A stretch of DNA of 64,000 nt, from assembly GCA_947475245.1 (NCBI GenBank), contig CANJLW010000011.1, positions 1 through 64,000 on the forward strand, written 5' to 3'. A model generated the notes under the pieces. It saw nothing but the letters and a program-made list of their open reading frames with translations, did not search any database and had not been told where the DNA came from. Positions 44,837 through 55,053 of this stretch are shown in pieces (position 1 is the stretch's first letter; every line of letters starts with the position of its first letter). The position numbers were made by a program, and so were the translations under genes. Origin of the DNA: Acetobacteraceae bacterium (GTDB taxonomy: Bacteria; Pseudomonadota; Alphaproteobacteria; Acetobacterales; Acetobacteraceae).

Positions 44837-46903
44837 CTACCGGGGCGCGATCTCCAGCCGGATGGCACCGAAATCGTCTATCCGCGCCGTGGCCCCCTTG
44901 GGCACCAGGCAGGTCGCGTCGTATTCCTGCACGATCAACGGCCCGGCCAGGGGTTGATCGGTCAATCCGGCGCGGTCGATCACCCGCGTCGCGGTCCAGC
45001 CGTCGTGCGGGAACCACGCCATGCGACCGGCGGGAGTCGTCGCGGCAAAGGGCGGAATGCGGTTCGGCAGGCGGGGCTGTTCCGGCAAACCGCGCGCGAT
45101 GACCGACAGGCCCATCAACTCCACCGGTTCCGACGCCGGGGCGCGGAAGCCATAGGTCCGCTCGTGCTCCTTCCCGAACGCCTCGGCGATCCCCGCGGGG
45201 GTGATCGGGCCATCCGCCAGCGGCACTTCGATCTCGCTGGATTGGCCAAGATACCGGGCGGCGGCGGCGCGCCGAAAGGATTGGCGCGCGGGCGGGAATC
45301 CGTCCGCGCTCAGGCGCTCGGTGCCCGCTTCGGCCAGGGCCGCCAGCACGGAAGCGATGCGGTCGGCATCGGCCTCGTCCAGCCGGGTGCGCAGGCTCTG
45401 GCTCGCGTGGTGTTCGGTATCGGCCACCAACAGGCCGAACGCGCTGAACACGCCCGGCATCGGCGGCACGATCACGCGGGCGATGCCAAGTTCGGCGGCC
45501 AACCCGGCAGCGAAGAGCGGGCCGTTGCCGCCGAACGCCAGCAGAGCAAACTGACGCGGGTCGCGCCCGCGTTCCACCGAAACCGCGCGAATGGCGCGCA
45601 TCATGGTGGCGGAGGCCAGCCGCAGCATGCCGAAGGCTGCTTCCTCCACCGACACGCCCATCGGTTCGGCCAGGGTGCGCGCGATGGCCGCCCGCGCGGC
45701 ATCGATGTCGAGTTTAAGGGCACCGCCGACGAGACCGCCGGGGTCGAGATAGCCGAGAACGAGGTTGCAGTCGGTGATGGTCGGCATCGTGCCGCCGCGG
45801 CCGTAGCAGACCGGCCCGGGATCGGCGCCCGCGCTTTGCGGGCCGACCTTGGGCGCGCCCGCGGCGTCCAGCCGACAGATCGATCCGCCGCCGGCGCCGA
45901 CCTCCGCCAGGTCGATCGCCGGAAGCTTCAGCATATAGCCGGCCCCGACCAGCAGGCGGGAGCCGGCCATGACCCCTGCCCCGACCTCGATCGCTTCGGA
46001 GCGTAAGACCTCCCCACCCTCCACCAGGCCGGCCTTGGCCGTGGTGCCGCCCATGTCGAAGGTGATGATGCGCGGTTCGTCCAGCCGACGCGCCAGGGCC
46101 GCGCCGCCGACGACACCCGCGGCGGGGCCGCTTTCGATGATGTGGGCCGGCTGTTCGGCGACGAAGGCGGCGGAGGCAAGGCCGCCGTTGGATTGCATCA
46201 GCCGCAGCGGGGCGGCGATGTCCAAAGCACGCAGGCGGGCGTCCAACGCGGTCACGTAGGCGCGCACCACCGGCTGCACATAGGCATTGATCACCGTCGT
46301 GCTGGTACGCGGGTATTCCTTGATCTCCGGCAGGATTTCGCTGCTGACGGACACGCCGATGCCGGGCATCGCGGCGCGCACAAGCGCCGCCACGGCGCGT
46401 TCGTGAACGGGATTGGCATAGGAATGCAGCAGGCAAATGGCGACGCTGCCGACGTTCTCGGCGCGCAAAACGGCGATCGCGGCGTCCACGTCGGCGGGAT
46501 CGAGCGCCACCGAAACAGTTCCGTCGGGGCGCATTTTTTCGGTAACTTCCAGCCGCAGACGACGTTCGACCAAGGCCAGCGGCTTGGTCCAGCTCATGTC
46601 ATACAGCACGGGCATGCGCAGATCGCGGATTTCCAGAATGTCGCGAAAACCGCGCGTCGTGATCAGCGCGGTTTTGGCGCCCTTGGATTCCAGGATGGTG
46701 TTCGACCCGACGGTGGTGGCGTGCAGCACGTCGGCGACGGGGCCGGGTTCGCGCGCCAGCAGGGCTTGCAGCCCATCGATGATGCCGTCGCCGTAATCGC
46801 GCGGGGTAGAGGCGGTTTTATGCGTCAGCACGCGCCCATCGGCGGCAATGGCGACCAGATCGGTGAAGGTGCCGCCAATGTCGATACCGATGCGCAGGGT
46901 CAT
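44837..46903 (-). CDS. hyuA: Hydantoinase A/oxoprolinase alpha subunit
   Basis: 688-residue HyuA subunit with an N-terminal ASKHA-like ATPase fold (RIGIDIGGTFTDLVA, ATTVGSNTILESKG, ESGPAAGVVGG, FDMGGTTAKAGLV). It would activate a cyclic amide with ATP in a complex with HyuB. HyuB lies 7.5 kb away on the other strand, at 35.6-37.3 kb. The following gene region towards 46.97 kb is a 66-base gap before the enolase-superfamily gene upstream. The substrate is unknown (oxoproline, hydantoin, N-methylhydantoin or similar). Confidence 0.92.
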   Translation of the reverse strand: MTLRIGIDIGGTFTDLVAIAADGRVLTHKTASTPRDYGDGIIDGLQALLAREPGPVADVLHATTVGSNTILESKGAKTALITTRGFRDILEIRDLRMPVLYDMSWTKPLALVERRLRLEVTEKMRPDGTVSVALDPADVDAAIAVLRAENVGSVAICLLHSYANPVHERAVAALVRAAMPGIGVSVSSEILPEIKEYPRTSTTVINAYVQPVVRAYVTALDARLRALDIAAPLRLMQSNGGLASAAFVAEQPAHIIESGPAAGVVGGAALARRLDEPRIITFDMGGTTAKAGLVEGGEVLRSEAIEVGAGVMAGSRLLVGAGYMLKLPAIDLAEVGAGGGSICRLDAAGAPKVGPQSAGADPGPVCYGRGGTMPTITDCNLVLGYLDPGGLVGGALKLDIDAARAAIARTLAEPMGVSVEEAAFGMLRLASATMMRAIRAVSVERGRDPRQFALLAFGGNGPLFAAGLAAELGIARVIVPPMPGVFSAFGLLVADTEHHASQSLRTRLDEADADRIASVLAALAEAGTERLSADGFPPARQSFRRAAAARYLGQSSEIEVPLADGPITPAGIAEAFGKEHERTYGFRAPASEPVELMGLSVIARGLPEQPRLPNRIPPFAATTPAGRMAWFPHDGWTATRVIDRAGLTDQPLAGPLIVQEYDATCLVPKGATARIDDFGAIRLEIAPR

Positions 46904-46969
46904 GGCGAGTGCTTTCCGAACTTGTGCCGAACCGGACGGTACAAGCGCTCGCCTTGTCGTGTCGAGACC

Positions 46970-48172
46970 CTAGTAACCCGTGCGGGTCGCCGCCACGACA
47001 TAGTGTTTCTTCGGAAACTCCTCCGTCGCGTTGCGCAGCGACTTGCCGGCCTTGGTGCCCATGTCGCGATAGGGCCGTTTGCGCAGGCGTTCGACGTCGA
47101 GGTCGATGCCATGCCCCGGCGCGGTCGGCAGTTCGACGAAACTGTCCTTGACCACCAGCGGCGCGATCGCAATCTCATCGCAGGCCGGCTTCAGGTTGAT
47201 GAAGCATTCCGCCAGCCAGAAATTCGGAATGACGGCCGATACCTGCACCGTCGCGGCCAGCCCGATCAGGGTGGAGTTGTAGTTGTGCGGCGCCATCGCC
47301 ACGGCATGCGGTTGCGCCATGGCGGCGATGTCCATCATCGCCGAGACGCCGCCGCAATTGGCGATGTCGGGGTTGATGATATCGGCCGCGCGCGCCGTCA
47401 GCGCCTGGGCGAAGCCTTCTTTCGAGTAAATCGCCTCTCCCGTAACGATCGGGATGCCCGGCATGGCGCGCCGCACTTCCGCGACCAGTTCTATGTTATC
47501 GCACAGACACGGTTCTTCGTACCAACCGATGTCGTATTCGACCAGCCGTTGCCCGATCCGAATGGCGTGCATGGGCGCGAGGCGGCGGTGGCATTCGATC
47601 AGCAGTCCGAAATCGGGACCAAGCGCCTTGCGCATTTCCCGCACGTAGCGAACGACATGGTCCTCGTCCTCGCGGTGGATGAAGCTGCGCCAGGGGCCGG
47701 GGAACGGGTCCCATTTCAGCGCGGTATAGCCCGCGGCCTTGACCGCGAGGGCGCGTTCGACATTTGCCTCGATACTGTCGGTGCCGCTGCTCCAGCCATT
47801 GGCATAGACCTTCACGCGTTCGCGCGATGCGCCGCCGAGGAGATTGTGCAACGGTTGGTTGGCGCTTTTGGCGACAATATCCCACATCGCAATCTCTATC
47901 GCGCTCCACGCCGACAACAAATCCAGCGATGCTCGGCGCATCGCGAAATCGTCGAAGATGACCTGGGCGGAGTGGCGTATGGAAAACGCGCTGCGCCCGA
48001 TCATGTATTTGCCCATGGCTTCGAGCAGCGATTGCAGGATCGTCTCCTTACCCGGGGTGACATAGGCCTCTCCCCAGCCATACAGGCCGCCCTCTGTTTC
48101 GACGCGACAGAACAGCAGATTCTTGGCGAGTCCGGGGTCGAACAGGAATGTCTCGATGCGCGCGATTTTCAT
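46970..48172 (-). CDS. Mandelate racemase/muconate lactonizing enzyme superfamily dehydratase
   Basis: 400 residues starting MKIARIETFLF at the ATG at 48170-48172. The barrel contains LKWDPFPGPW, metal ligands Glu in IECHRRLAP, Glu in YEEPCLCDN, Glu in TGEAIYSKEGF, and the base His in APHNYNS. The pattern lies in the sugar-acid dehydratase part of the superfamily (galactonate dehydratase-like). It probably dehydrates an aldonic or uronic acid. No sugar transporter adjoins. Confidence 0.88.
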   Translation of the reverse strand: MKIARIETFLFDPGLAKNLLFCRVETEGGLYGWGEAYVTPGKETILQSLLEAMGKYMIGRSAFSIRHSAQVIFDDFAMRRASLDLLSAWSAIEIAMWDIVAKSANQPLHNLLGGASRERVKVYANGWSSGTDSIEANVERALAVKAAGYTALKWDPFPGPWRSFIHREDEDHVVRYVREMRKALGPDFGLLIECHRRLAPMHAIRIGQRLVEYDIGWYEEPCLCDNIELVAEVRRAMPGIPIVTGEAIYSKEGFAQALTARAADIINPDIANCGGVSAMMDIAAMAQPHAVAMAPHNYNSTLIGLAATVQVSAVIPNFWLAECFINLKPACDEIAIAPLVVKDSFVELPTAPGHGIDLDVERLRKRPYRDMGTKAGKSLRNATEEFPKKHYVVAATRTGY

Positions 48173-48287
48173 GGTCGTTGTCCCCCGTTTCTGACGTCGG
48201 CGGAGTTTACGGTGCCGATCCGCGCAACGGCAACCTGCCGGCAAGCAGCCCCTTGTCCGTCGTCGGCACCGGGACTAGACAAGATCC

Positions 48288-48659
48288 ATGGCTCGATACC
48301 GGCCCGTCGTCATGTGGTTTCTCGCGGCACTGCTGTTCGTGCAGTCGGTCGTGGGCGCGGCGCATTGCCTCCGCTCCATCGGCGGTCAAAACCAGCTATC
48401 CTTCGATATTTGTTCCGCCGACGCGCGCCATGTGATTTTGGCGGACGTCGGGGACCCGTCGGTGCCGGTCGCGTCATCCAGCGGCTTCTGCGCCGCGTGC
48501 CACGCTCTACCGGCGATCGACATTCCACCCCCACCACTGAACGCCGAGCGTGTCGTATGGGCACGGTACGCGCAGGATTTACCGCGTGACGAGGCGGCCC
48601 CGCATCCCCCCGCGCGTGGCCCCCCCTTGCCGCCAAGAGCACCGCCGACCCTGAGCTGA
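48288..48659 (+). CDS. DUF2946-family secreted protein
   Basis: 123-residue exported protein with an N-terminal hydrophobic signal segment (VVMWFLAALLFVQSVVGAA). The body has the DUF2946 pattern: DICSADAR, a CAAC pair (FCAACHAL), and a C-terminal Pro/Arg tail like PARGPPLPPRAPP. The cysteines could bind metal. Members of this family are commonly encoded beside TonB-dependent receptors, as here (71 bases before the next start). Copper handling has been suggested for the family; that is not shown by this sequence. Confidence 0.8.
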   Translation: MARYRPVVMWFLAALLFVQSVVGAAHCLRSIGGQNQLSFDICSADARHVILADVGDPSVPVASSSGFCAACHALPAIDIPPPPLNAERVVWARYAQDLPRDEAAPHPPARGPPLPPRAPPTLS

Positions 48660-48674
48660 CACGCCTTTCCGATT

Positions 48675-48700
48675 CGCCCGCGGCCTCGTGCCCGCGGGCG
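48675..48700 (+). other. Hairpin in the leader between the DUF2946 and TonB-receptor genes
   Basis: cgcccgcgg and ccgcgggcg form a perfect 9-bp stem with an 8-base loop, 30 bases before the receptor start. No U run follows, so it may slow transcription or stabilise mRNA ends rather than terminate. No known riboswitch signature is present. Confidence 0.4.
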
Positions 48701-48730
48701 GTCTCGCGTTCAGTCTCAGGATGATCACTC

Positions 48731-50668
48731 ATGTATCGAATTTTTATGCGGGCGACTCCGTCCGCGCTCGCCACCCTGTTGGCGGCGTCCGCGCATGCCC
48801 AGGCACCGGGGAACGCCACCCCGACCATCGTCATCGACCTCGAGCCCATCACCGTCACCGCAACCCCCGGCATCGTGGAACGGGTTCGCGACGTTCAGGC
48901 CTCGGTCGAAATTCTGGGCCGCGACCGGGTCAACGCGGTTCCCGCGACATCCACGCCGCGCATCCTGCAACAGGCGCAGGGCGTTTTGCCGATCGACAAC
49001 GGCTCAACCAGCAGTTTTTCGACGATGCGCGGGTTCCAACCCGGCCAGGCGCTGGTTCTCGTAGACGGGCAGCGTCGACGCGGACGGTTCGGATTCCAGG
49101 ACCTCGTGAACATCGATCCGACCAATATCGAGCGGATCGAAATCATTCGCGGCCCGCTCTCGGCGCTGTATGGCGCGGATGCGGTCGCGGGTGTCATCAA
49201 CATCATCACCAAACGCCCGTCCGACACCGCCGGTGGCGAAGCCGACGCGATGTTTGGCCAGTTGACCTCCACCCATGGCGGTCAGCGCGGTAATCGGATC
49301 ACCGAACGACTCAGTCTAGCGGGCGATACCGGCAAGATCGAAACCCCGGTGGGCACGGTCAGCAACCGCTTCAGTACCTCCGGACTTGAACGCGGGGCAT
49401 GGTCGTCAAAAGGAACCACCTGGGACGAGCTGAAGCCGGCGCAACGCCGCTTCGCCGGATGGAGCGGCGTCTGGGACATCGTGCCGGGGCAGACGCTGGA
49501 GGGACGCTTCGAATGGCAGCGCCAGATCGACAGCGGCACCGGCTCCAACGGGGCCCGCACGCCCGCGCCGACCGTCTCGTACGAGCGGCAGGAGGACTTC
49601 TACGGTGCCGCGACCTACGCCGGGGACTTTGGTCGTTTCGGTACGTTGCGCGCGACCGCCAGTACATACGAATCAGCCTCTGCAACAAGGCGCGCCGGGG
49701 CCGTCAACACCACCAATATCGTCGGTAAGGAACTGAACGCTTTTTGGAACGTCGTGCCATACGAAAACCACCGCGTGACGCTTGGCGCGAATGTCCTTGG
49801 CGAGGAGATTAAACTCAACAGCATCCTGAGTGGACAAAAAAGTCGCTCGTCCTTCGGCTTCGTCGCCCAGGATCAGTGGCGCTTTCTGCCGGATTGGTCG
49901 GTACTCGCCGGAGTGCGGTTGGACAACTTCAGCGATTTCGGATCGAGCGTGAACCCACGGGCAAGTTTGCAGTGGACGCCGGGCCCCTGGACATTCCGGA
50001 TCGGCGGCGGCAGCGCTTTCCGCGCGCCGAACTTCCAGGAGCTGTATACAACGACCTTCCGCGGCGCGAGTACGATCTTCGGAAATGCGGCCTTGCGGCC
50101 GGAGTCGAGCACGAGCTACGAAGCCTCCGCTGGATATCGTTTCAACGAGCGCACGGACCTGAACGTTACGTATTTCCGTGCCAACGTGGACGACCTTATC
50201 ACCTTCGTGCAAACCGGCCCGACGACGTTCAACTATCGGAATGTGAACAAGGCCAAACTGCAGGGCACCGAGGCGACGGTGACGTCGCGCGTAACCGATA
50301 CGTTGACCATGCGGATCGGCCTGGATTGGAATGACGCGACCGACGGGATAACCGGCGCGCGCCTGACCCAACGCGCCCGCTACACGGTACGGAGCGGGAT
50401 CGATTGGCAGGCACGAGAGGACACTCATGTGAATGTCTTCTGGCGGGGAATTTTCAATTACTACGGCGGCACGCCGCAGAACCCGAACCTCACGCCGGTC
50501 AACTCCAACTATCACCGCCTCGACGTGCGCGTGGACCATGAGTTGCGCCCTGGAGTTCGCCTCTACGTCGGCATCGACGGGCTGCTCGGCCAGTCCGTGC
50601 CGTTCAACCTCGCTCCCATGGATCCACCGGGCCCCTTTGCCTACGGCGGCATTTCTCTGAGGTTCTGA
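48731..50668 (+). CDS. TonB-dependent outer membrane receptor
   Basis: 645-residue receptor with a signal peptide ending AHA, a TonB box-like segment (EPITVTA), a plug domain (RGFQPGQALVLVDGQRR, IERIEIIRGPLSALYGADAVAGVINIITK in part) and a C-terminal barrel that ends in Phe (GGISLRF). The RGPxSxLYGxxAxxGVINIITK pattern is typical of BtuB/CirA-like receptors. Ligand unknown; iron or copper complexes are plausible from the neighbours. It is followed after 3 bases by the polyferredoxin gene. Confidence 0.93.
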   Translation: MYRIFMRATPSALATLLAASAHAQAPGNATPTIVIDLEPITVTATPGIVERVRDVQASVEILGRDRVNAVPATSTPRILQQAQGVLPIDNGSTSSFSTMRGFQPGQALVLVDGQRRRGRFGFQDLVNIDPTNIERIEIIRGPLSALYGADAVAGVINIITKRPSDTAGGEADAMFGQLTSTHGGQRGNRITERLSLAGDTGKIETPVGTVSNRFSTSGLERGAWSSKGTTWDELKPAQRRFAGWSGVWDIVPGQTLEGRFEWQRQIDSGTGSNGARTPAPTVSYERQEDFYGAATYAGDFGRFGTLRATASTYESASATRRAGAVNTTNIVGKELNAFWNVVPYENHRVTLGANVLGEEIKLNSILSGQKSRSSFGFVAQDQWRFLPDWSVLAGVRLDNFSDFGSSVNPRASLQWTPGPWTFRIGGGSAFRAPNFQELYTTTFRGASTIFGNAALRPESSTSYEASAGYRFNERTDLNVTYFRANVDDLITFVQTGPTTFNYRNVNKAKLQGTEATVTSRVTDTLTMRIGLDWNDATDGITGARLTQRARYTVRSGIDWQAREDTHVNVFWRGIFNYYGGTPQNPNLTPVNSNYHRLDVRVDHELRPGVRLYVGIDGLLGQSVPFNLAPMDPPGPFAYGGISLRF

Positions 50669-50671
50669 CAC

Positions 50672-52159
50672 ATGAACACCATCCTGCACCTTGTCCGGGA
50701 AGCGGAGGCCAATGTGAGCCGCGCCCCGGTGCCTGATCGACGCGACTGGATGCAGCCGACCCCGCCGAGACGCGCGATCGACCTGACCGACACGCCGGTG
50801 GTTCGATCGATGCTGCGCGGAACGTGGTTCCTCGGGACGCTTCGGTGGTTCGCCGGGCTGCTGCTCGCCCTGGGCATTTACACCGCGCTGTTTAAACCGA
50901 CCACGAACGGTGCGTTCACCTTGGCGGTGTTCTGGGGCCTTTTCTGGCCCTTCTTCACCGCGGCGGTCACGCCCACACTGGGCAACGCTTTTTGCGCCGT
51001 GTGCCCGCACGGCGCTATGGGACGGTGGCTGACGCCGCGTGGCCTGGGGTTGCGCATTCCGCCCTGGGCCAGGCGAATGCACCTGGGGCTGGGGCTAATT
51101 CTGCTGACCTATTGGTTGGGTGCCTACGCGATGCCGGGCGGTTTCGCTCGGATGCCCATCCTGACCGGGTGGCTGTTCCTTGGCTGGACCGTCGCCGCCG
51201 CCGCGATGTTCCTGGTGTTCCGCGATATGGCGCACTGCAAGGTGCTGTGTCCGTTGGGCAATGTGCTGACCGCGACGGCGCGCGCGTCGTCGTTGTGGAT
51301 CACTACCGACAAGCAATCCTGCGCCACCTGCCGCACCTTCGATTGCGCGAAAGCCTGCGCCTGGGCCCTGAAACCATTCCGTTTCGAGGCCGAGAACACC
51401 ATGCGCGACTGCACCCTGTGCATGGCCTGCGTTCAGGCCTGTCCCAGCGTGAAGGTGGAAGCACGCGCGCCGGGACATCAGTTCCGTCGTCCGGTTGTCC
51501 GGGTCAATCGCAATGACGCCTGGGCATTGCTGACGATCACCGCCGTCGCGGCGGTAGGCATCCAGTTCCTGCACGGCCTGAACCATACGCCCTGGAAAGC
51601 CGCGATGCCCTGGAACACGGCGGCCCCCTGGTTCGTCGCCACGTTCGGCCAGCCCGCCTGGTTGTCATGGTCCGGCGTGCTGTGCCTGCTCCTGGGGGTG
51701 ACGCTGACCGCAGCCGCGGCCGTGCCCGGTTACACCGCGGCGGCCCGGGTCGCGGGCACCTCGCGGCGGGACGCGTTCGCCGTCCTGGCACCGGGCCAGG
51801 CACCCTTGGCCTGCGTCGCGATGTTGTCCCATACGATGGTTTTCTTCCTGACGGTGTATTCGGCGAACATCGCGAACGAAACGGTCAGGCTGTTGGGCAT
51901 CGAAACCGGGGCATTCGCGCCGCTGATCGATCGCCGCACCGCCATGTGGCTGATGATCTTCGAGGTTACGCCCTATATCGCGGTGACCTGGTCCCTCTGG
52001 GCGACGTGGCGACGCGCCGCGGTGCTGATACCGTCCGCGCCCACGCGCCGACGACTGGCGGTGGCGGCGCTGGCGGCGGCGCCGATCTGGCTCTACGTCG
52101 CGGTCTACGCCGTAAAGATCGTCGCATTCGCAAGCGGGAGCGGGCACGCGCATCACTGA
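50672..52159 (+). CDS. Membrane-bound 4Fe-4S polyferredoxin (NosR/NapH-like)
   Basis: 495 residues with about nine predicted membrane helices. Cysteine motifs include CAVCPHGAMGR and CKVLCPLGN near the membrane, and two ferredoxin-type clusters (CATCRTFDCAKAC, then CTLCMACVQACP). The C-terminus is His-rich (GSGHAHH). NosR/NapH-type proteins pass electrons across the membrane to periplasmic or metal centres. With the receptor 3 bases upstream this fits reduction of an imported metal complex; that is inference. Confidence 0.83.
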   Translation: MNTILHLVREAEANVSRAPVPDRRDWMQPTPPRRAIDLTDTPVVRSMLRGTWFLGTLRWFAGLLLALGIYTALFKPTTNGAFTLAVFWGLFWPFFTAAVTPTLGNAFCAVCPHGAMGRWLTPRGLGLRIPPWARRMHLGLGLILLTYWLGAYAMPGGFARMPILTGWLFLGWTVAAAAMFLVFRDMAHCKVLCPLGNVLTATARASSLWITTDKQSCATCRTFDCAKACAWALKPFRFEAENTMRDCTLCMACVQACPSVKVEARAPGHQFRRPVVRVNRNDAWALLTITAVAAVGIQFLHGLNHTPWKAAMPWNTAAPWFVATFGQPAWLSWSGVLCLLLGVTLTAAAAVPGYTAAARVAGTSRRDAFAVLAPGQAPLACVAMLSHTMVFFLTVYSANIANETVRLLGIETGAFAPLIDRRTAMWLMIFEVTPYIAVTWSLWATWRRAAVLIPSAPTRRRLAVAALAAAPIWLYVAVYAVKIVAFASGSGHAHH

Positions 52160-52270
52160 CCGCCCCGCCATCGATTCGGGACGCGACGCAACCGTCGCGT
52201 CCCGAGGCCCTTGCCTGCGCGACAATCTGTGCGTCTGATCCGATCAGACCAATCCCGAGGAAACGACGCA

Positions 52271-53125
<855 letters not shown>

Positions 53126-53148
53126 CGGCAAGACCCAGACCGGCGTTC

Positions 53149-53212
53149 GGCAAGGGGGAGACCGTCGCTAAATCCCCTTGCCGCGCGGCGCGCGGGCGCG
53201 TAAGTGCGCCCG
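53149..53212 (+). other. Two hairpins in the leader region of asd
   Basis: The first (53149-53157 with 53174-53182) pairs ggcaagggg with ccccttgcc around a 16-base loop. The second (53193-53199 with 53206-53212) pairs cgggcgc with gcgcccg around 6 bases and is followed by ttctacaa. The second may end the enoyl-CoA hydratase message. tacaat at 53216 could be a -10 box for asd, but no good -35 was found. Confidence 0.4.
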
Positions 53213-53256
53213 TTCTACAATACCACCTTTATCAATCACCATCAGGAGAGCGTAAA

Positions 53257-54288
53257 ATGGGCTACAGGGTCGCGGTTGTCGGCGCCACCGGGGCGGTCGG
53301 ACGCGAAATGCTGAAAACCCTTCACGAGCGGAATTTCCCGATCACGGAAATTGCCGCCCTCGCGTCCGGCCGTTCGACCGGTCAGGAAATCTCCTTTGGC
53401 GAAAAACGTATCCTCACGGTGCAAAACCTGGAGACGTTCGATTTCAAGGGCTGGGATATCGGCCTGTTCAGCCCCGGCGCGTCGGTATCGGCGATCCACG
53501 CCCCGCGCGCGGCGGCCGCCGGCTGCATCGTGATCGACAATACCAGCCAGTTCCGCATGGACCCGGATATTCCCCTGGTCGTGCCGGAAGTGAACCCGCA
53601 CCACCTGCGCCAGTTCACCAAGCGCGGCATCATCGCCAACCCCAACTGCTCCACCATTCAGATGGTCGTGGCGCTGAAGCCGCTGCACGACGAATACAAG
53701 ATCAAGCGCGTGGTGGTATCGACCTACCAGTCGACCTCCGGCGCGGGGAAGGAAGGGATGGACGAATTGTTCTCCCACACCCGCTCCTCGTTCGTGCACG
53801 AAAGCAGCGCGCCGGAACAGTTCACCAAGGAAATCGCGTTCAACTGCATTCCGCACATCGACAAGTTCATGGATGACGGGTCGACCAAGGAAGAGTGGAA
53901 GATGGTGGTCGAGACCAAGAAAATCCTCGATCCCGCCATCGCCGTGCATGCGACCTGCGTGCGCGTGCCGGTGTTCATCGGCCATGGCGAGGCCGTGAAT
54001 GTCGAGTTCGAACGGCCGGTGACGGCCGGCGAAGCGCGGGCGTTGCTGCGGGAATCGCCGGGCATCGAGATCGTCGATGTGCGCGAGGACGGCGGCTACA
54101 TGACCCAGCTTGAATGCGCCGGGGAAGACGCGGTGTTCGTCAGCCGCATCCGCAAGGACCCGACCGTGCCGCACGGCCTGTCGTTCTGGTGTGTGTCGGA
54201 CAATCTGCGCAAGGGCGCGGCGCTGAATGCGGTACAAATCGCCGAAACGTTGATCGCTCAGGGCATGCTGGCCAAACAAGCCGCCTGA
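53257..54288 (+). CDS. asd: Aspartate-semialdehyde dehydrogenase
   Basis: 343-residue enzyme that reduces aspartyl phosphate to aspartate semialdehyde for lysine, threonine, methionine and murein precursors. It starts MGYRVAVVGATGAVG (NADP site) with an AGGAGAG ribosome site. The active-site cysteine is in IANPNCSTIQMV and QSTSGAGKEGMDEL and CVRVPVFIGHGEAVNVEF in part follow. It belongs to the shorter 340-residue branch rather than the E. coli 367-residue one. A strong terminator follows. Confidence 0.96.
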   Translation: MGYRVAVVGATGAVGREMLKTLHERNFPITEIAALASGRSTGQEISFGEKRILTVQNLETFDFKGWDIGLFSPGASVSAIHAPRAAAAGCIVIDNTSQFRMDPDIPLVVPEVNPHHLRQFTKRGIIANPNCSTIQMVVALKPLHDEYKIKRVVVSTYQSTSGAGKEGMDELFSHTRSSFVHESSAPEQFTKEIAFNCIPHIDKFMDDGSTKEEWKMVVETKKILDPAIAVHATCVRVPVFIGHGEAVNVEFERPVTAGEARALLRESPGIEIVDVREDGGYMTQLECAGEDAVFVSRIRKDPTVPHGLSFWCVSDNLRKGAALNAVQIAETLIAQGMLAKQAA

Positions 54289-54314
54289 TCCGACAGCGCG
54301 CTTTATCCGATTGG

Positions 54315-54350
54315 GGGCGGGGTACCGGACGGTGCCCCGCCCTTTTTCTT
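54315..54350 (+). terminator. Rho-independent terminator of asd
   Basis: A 12-bp stem (gggcggggtacc with ggtgccccgccc, one G-U pair) with a gac-type 4-base loop is followed directly by ttttt at 54343-54347. It overlaps the stop codon of the convergent RraA-family gene by two bases. It is the clearest terminator in the window. Confidence 0.9.
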
Positions 54351-55032
54351 ACGCGACGATCGTCGCGTTCGCGATCATGCGCCGACCGCCTTCCGACATC
54401 GTCGCGCCGTCGCGCACCGCGGCTTCGGCCCGTGCCTCCGCGGCGCGGATCGCGGCCAGACGTTCGAGCACCTGTTCCGCCCGATCGCGCGGCACGATCA
54501 CCACGCCGTCGGCGTCGCCCACGACGATGTCGCCGGGATTGACGTGGACATCGCCCAGCGTGACCGGCGCGCCCACCACGCCGGGACCGTTCATCGCCGG
54601 GGAGTTCGGTTGAATGCCGCGACAGAACAGCGGCAGACCCGTCGCGACGATGCCGGCCTTGTCGCGCGCCAGGCCGTCGGTGACGAAGGCGACGACGCCC
54701 TTGTTCTTCATCATCCCGGCCGCCAGATCGCCGACGACGGCCGTCTTGGTGAAGGCGTCGTTGGCCAGCACGATCACATCGCCCGGCTGGGCTTCGTGCA
54801 CCGCGCCGAACATCGCCGCGATATCGGCGGGGTAGGCAAAAGCGGTCAGGGCCGAACCGACGAAGGCCGCGTTATCGGGATCGAGCGGCTTGATCGTGTA
54901 GTCCAACGCCCCGCGCCCCTGCATCGCATCGGCGAGGTGAGAGGTCTGGGCACCGCGAAAACGCTCGACCAACGCGGGGTCCGGGCGGGTAAAGCCGCGA
55001 TAGATCGTTAATATCGGCGGATTATCGAGCAT
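54349..55032 (-). CDS. RraA-family protein (4-hydroxy-4-methyl-2-oxoglutarate aldolase-like)
   Basis: 227 residues. The RraA/HMG-aldolase fold shows SHLADAMQGRGALD, GDVIVLAND, VGDLAAGMMKNKGVVAFVTDGLARD and PGDIVVGDADGVVIVP. The GD-x20-R-D pattern marks class II pyruvate aldolases of aromatic breakdown, which also decarboxylate oxaloacetate; RNase E inhibition is confined to a subset. Its stop lies in the tail of the asd terminator. Substrate uncertain. Confidence 0.87.
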   Translation of the reverse strand: MLDNPPILTIYRGFTRPDPALVERFRGAQTSHLADAMQGRGALDYTIKPLDPDNAAFVGSALTAFAYPADIAAMFGAVHEAQPGDVIVLANDAFTKTAVVGDLAAGMMKNKGVVAFVTDGLARDKAGIVATGLPLFCRGIQPNSPAMNGPGVVGAPVTLGDVHVNPGDIVVGDADGVVIVPRDRAEQVLERLAAIRAAEARAEAAVRDGATMSEGGRRMIANATIVA

Positions 55033-55053
55033 CGCGGCATTTCCCCATGGCGG

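Noticed and set aside
46142-48589. Plus-strand frame of 815 residues across hyuA and the dehydratase gene
   Set aside because: It is antisense to two intact enzyme genes and shows no domains.
48660-48730. Cobalamin riboswitch before the TonB-dependent receptor
   Set aside because: The leader is only about 70 bases and lacks the conserved B12-box; only a simple hairpin is present.
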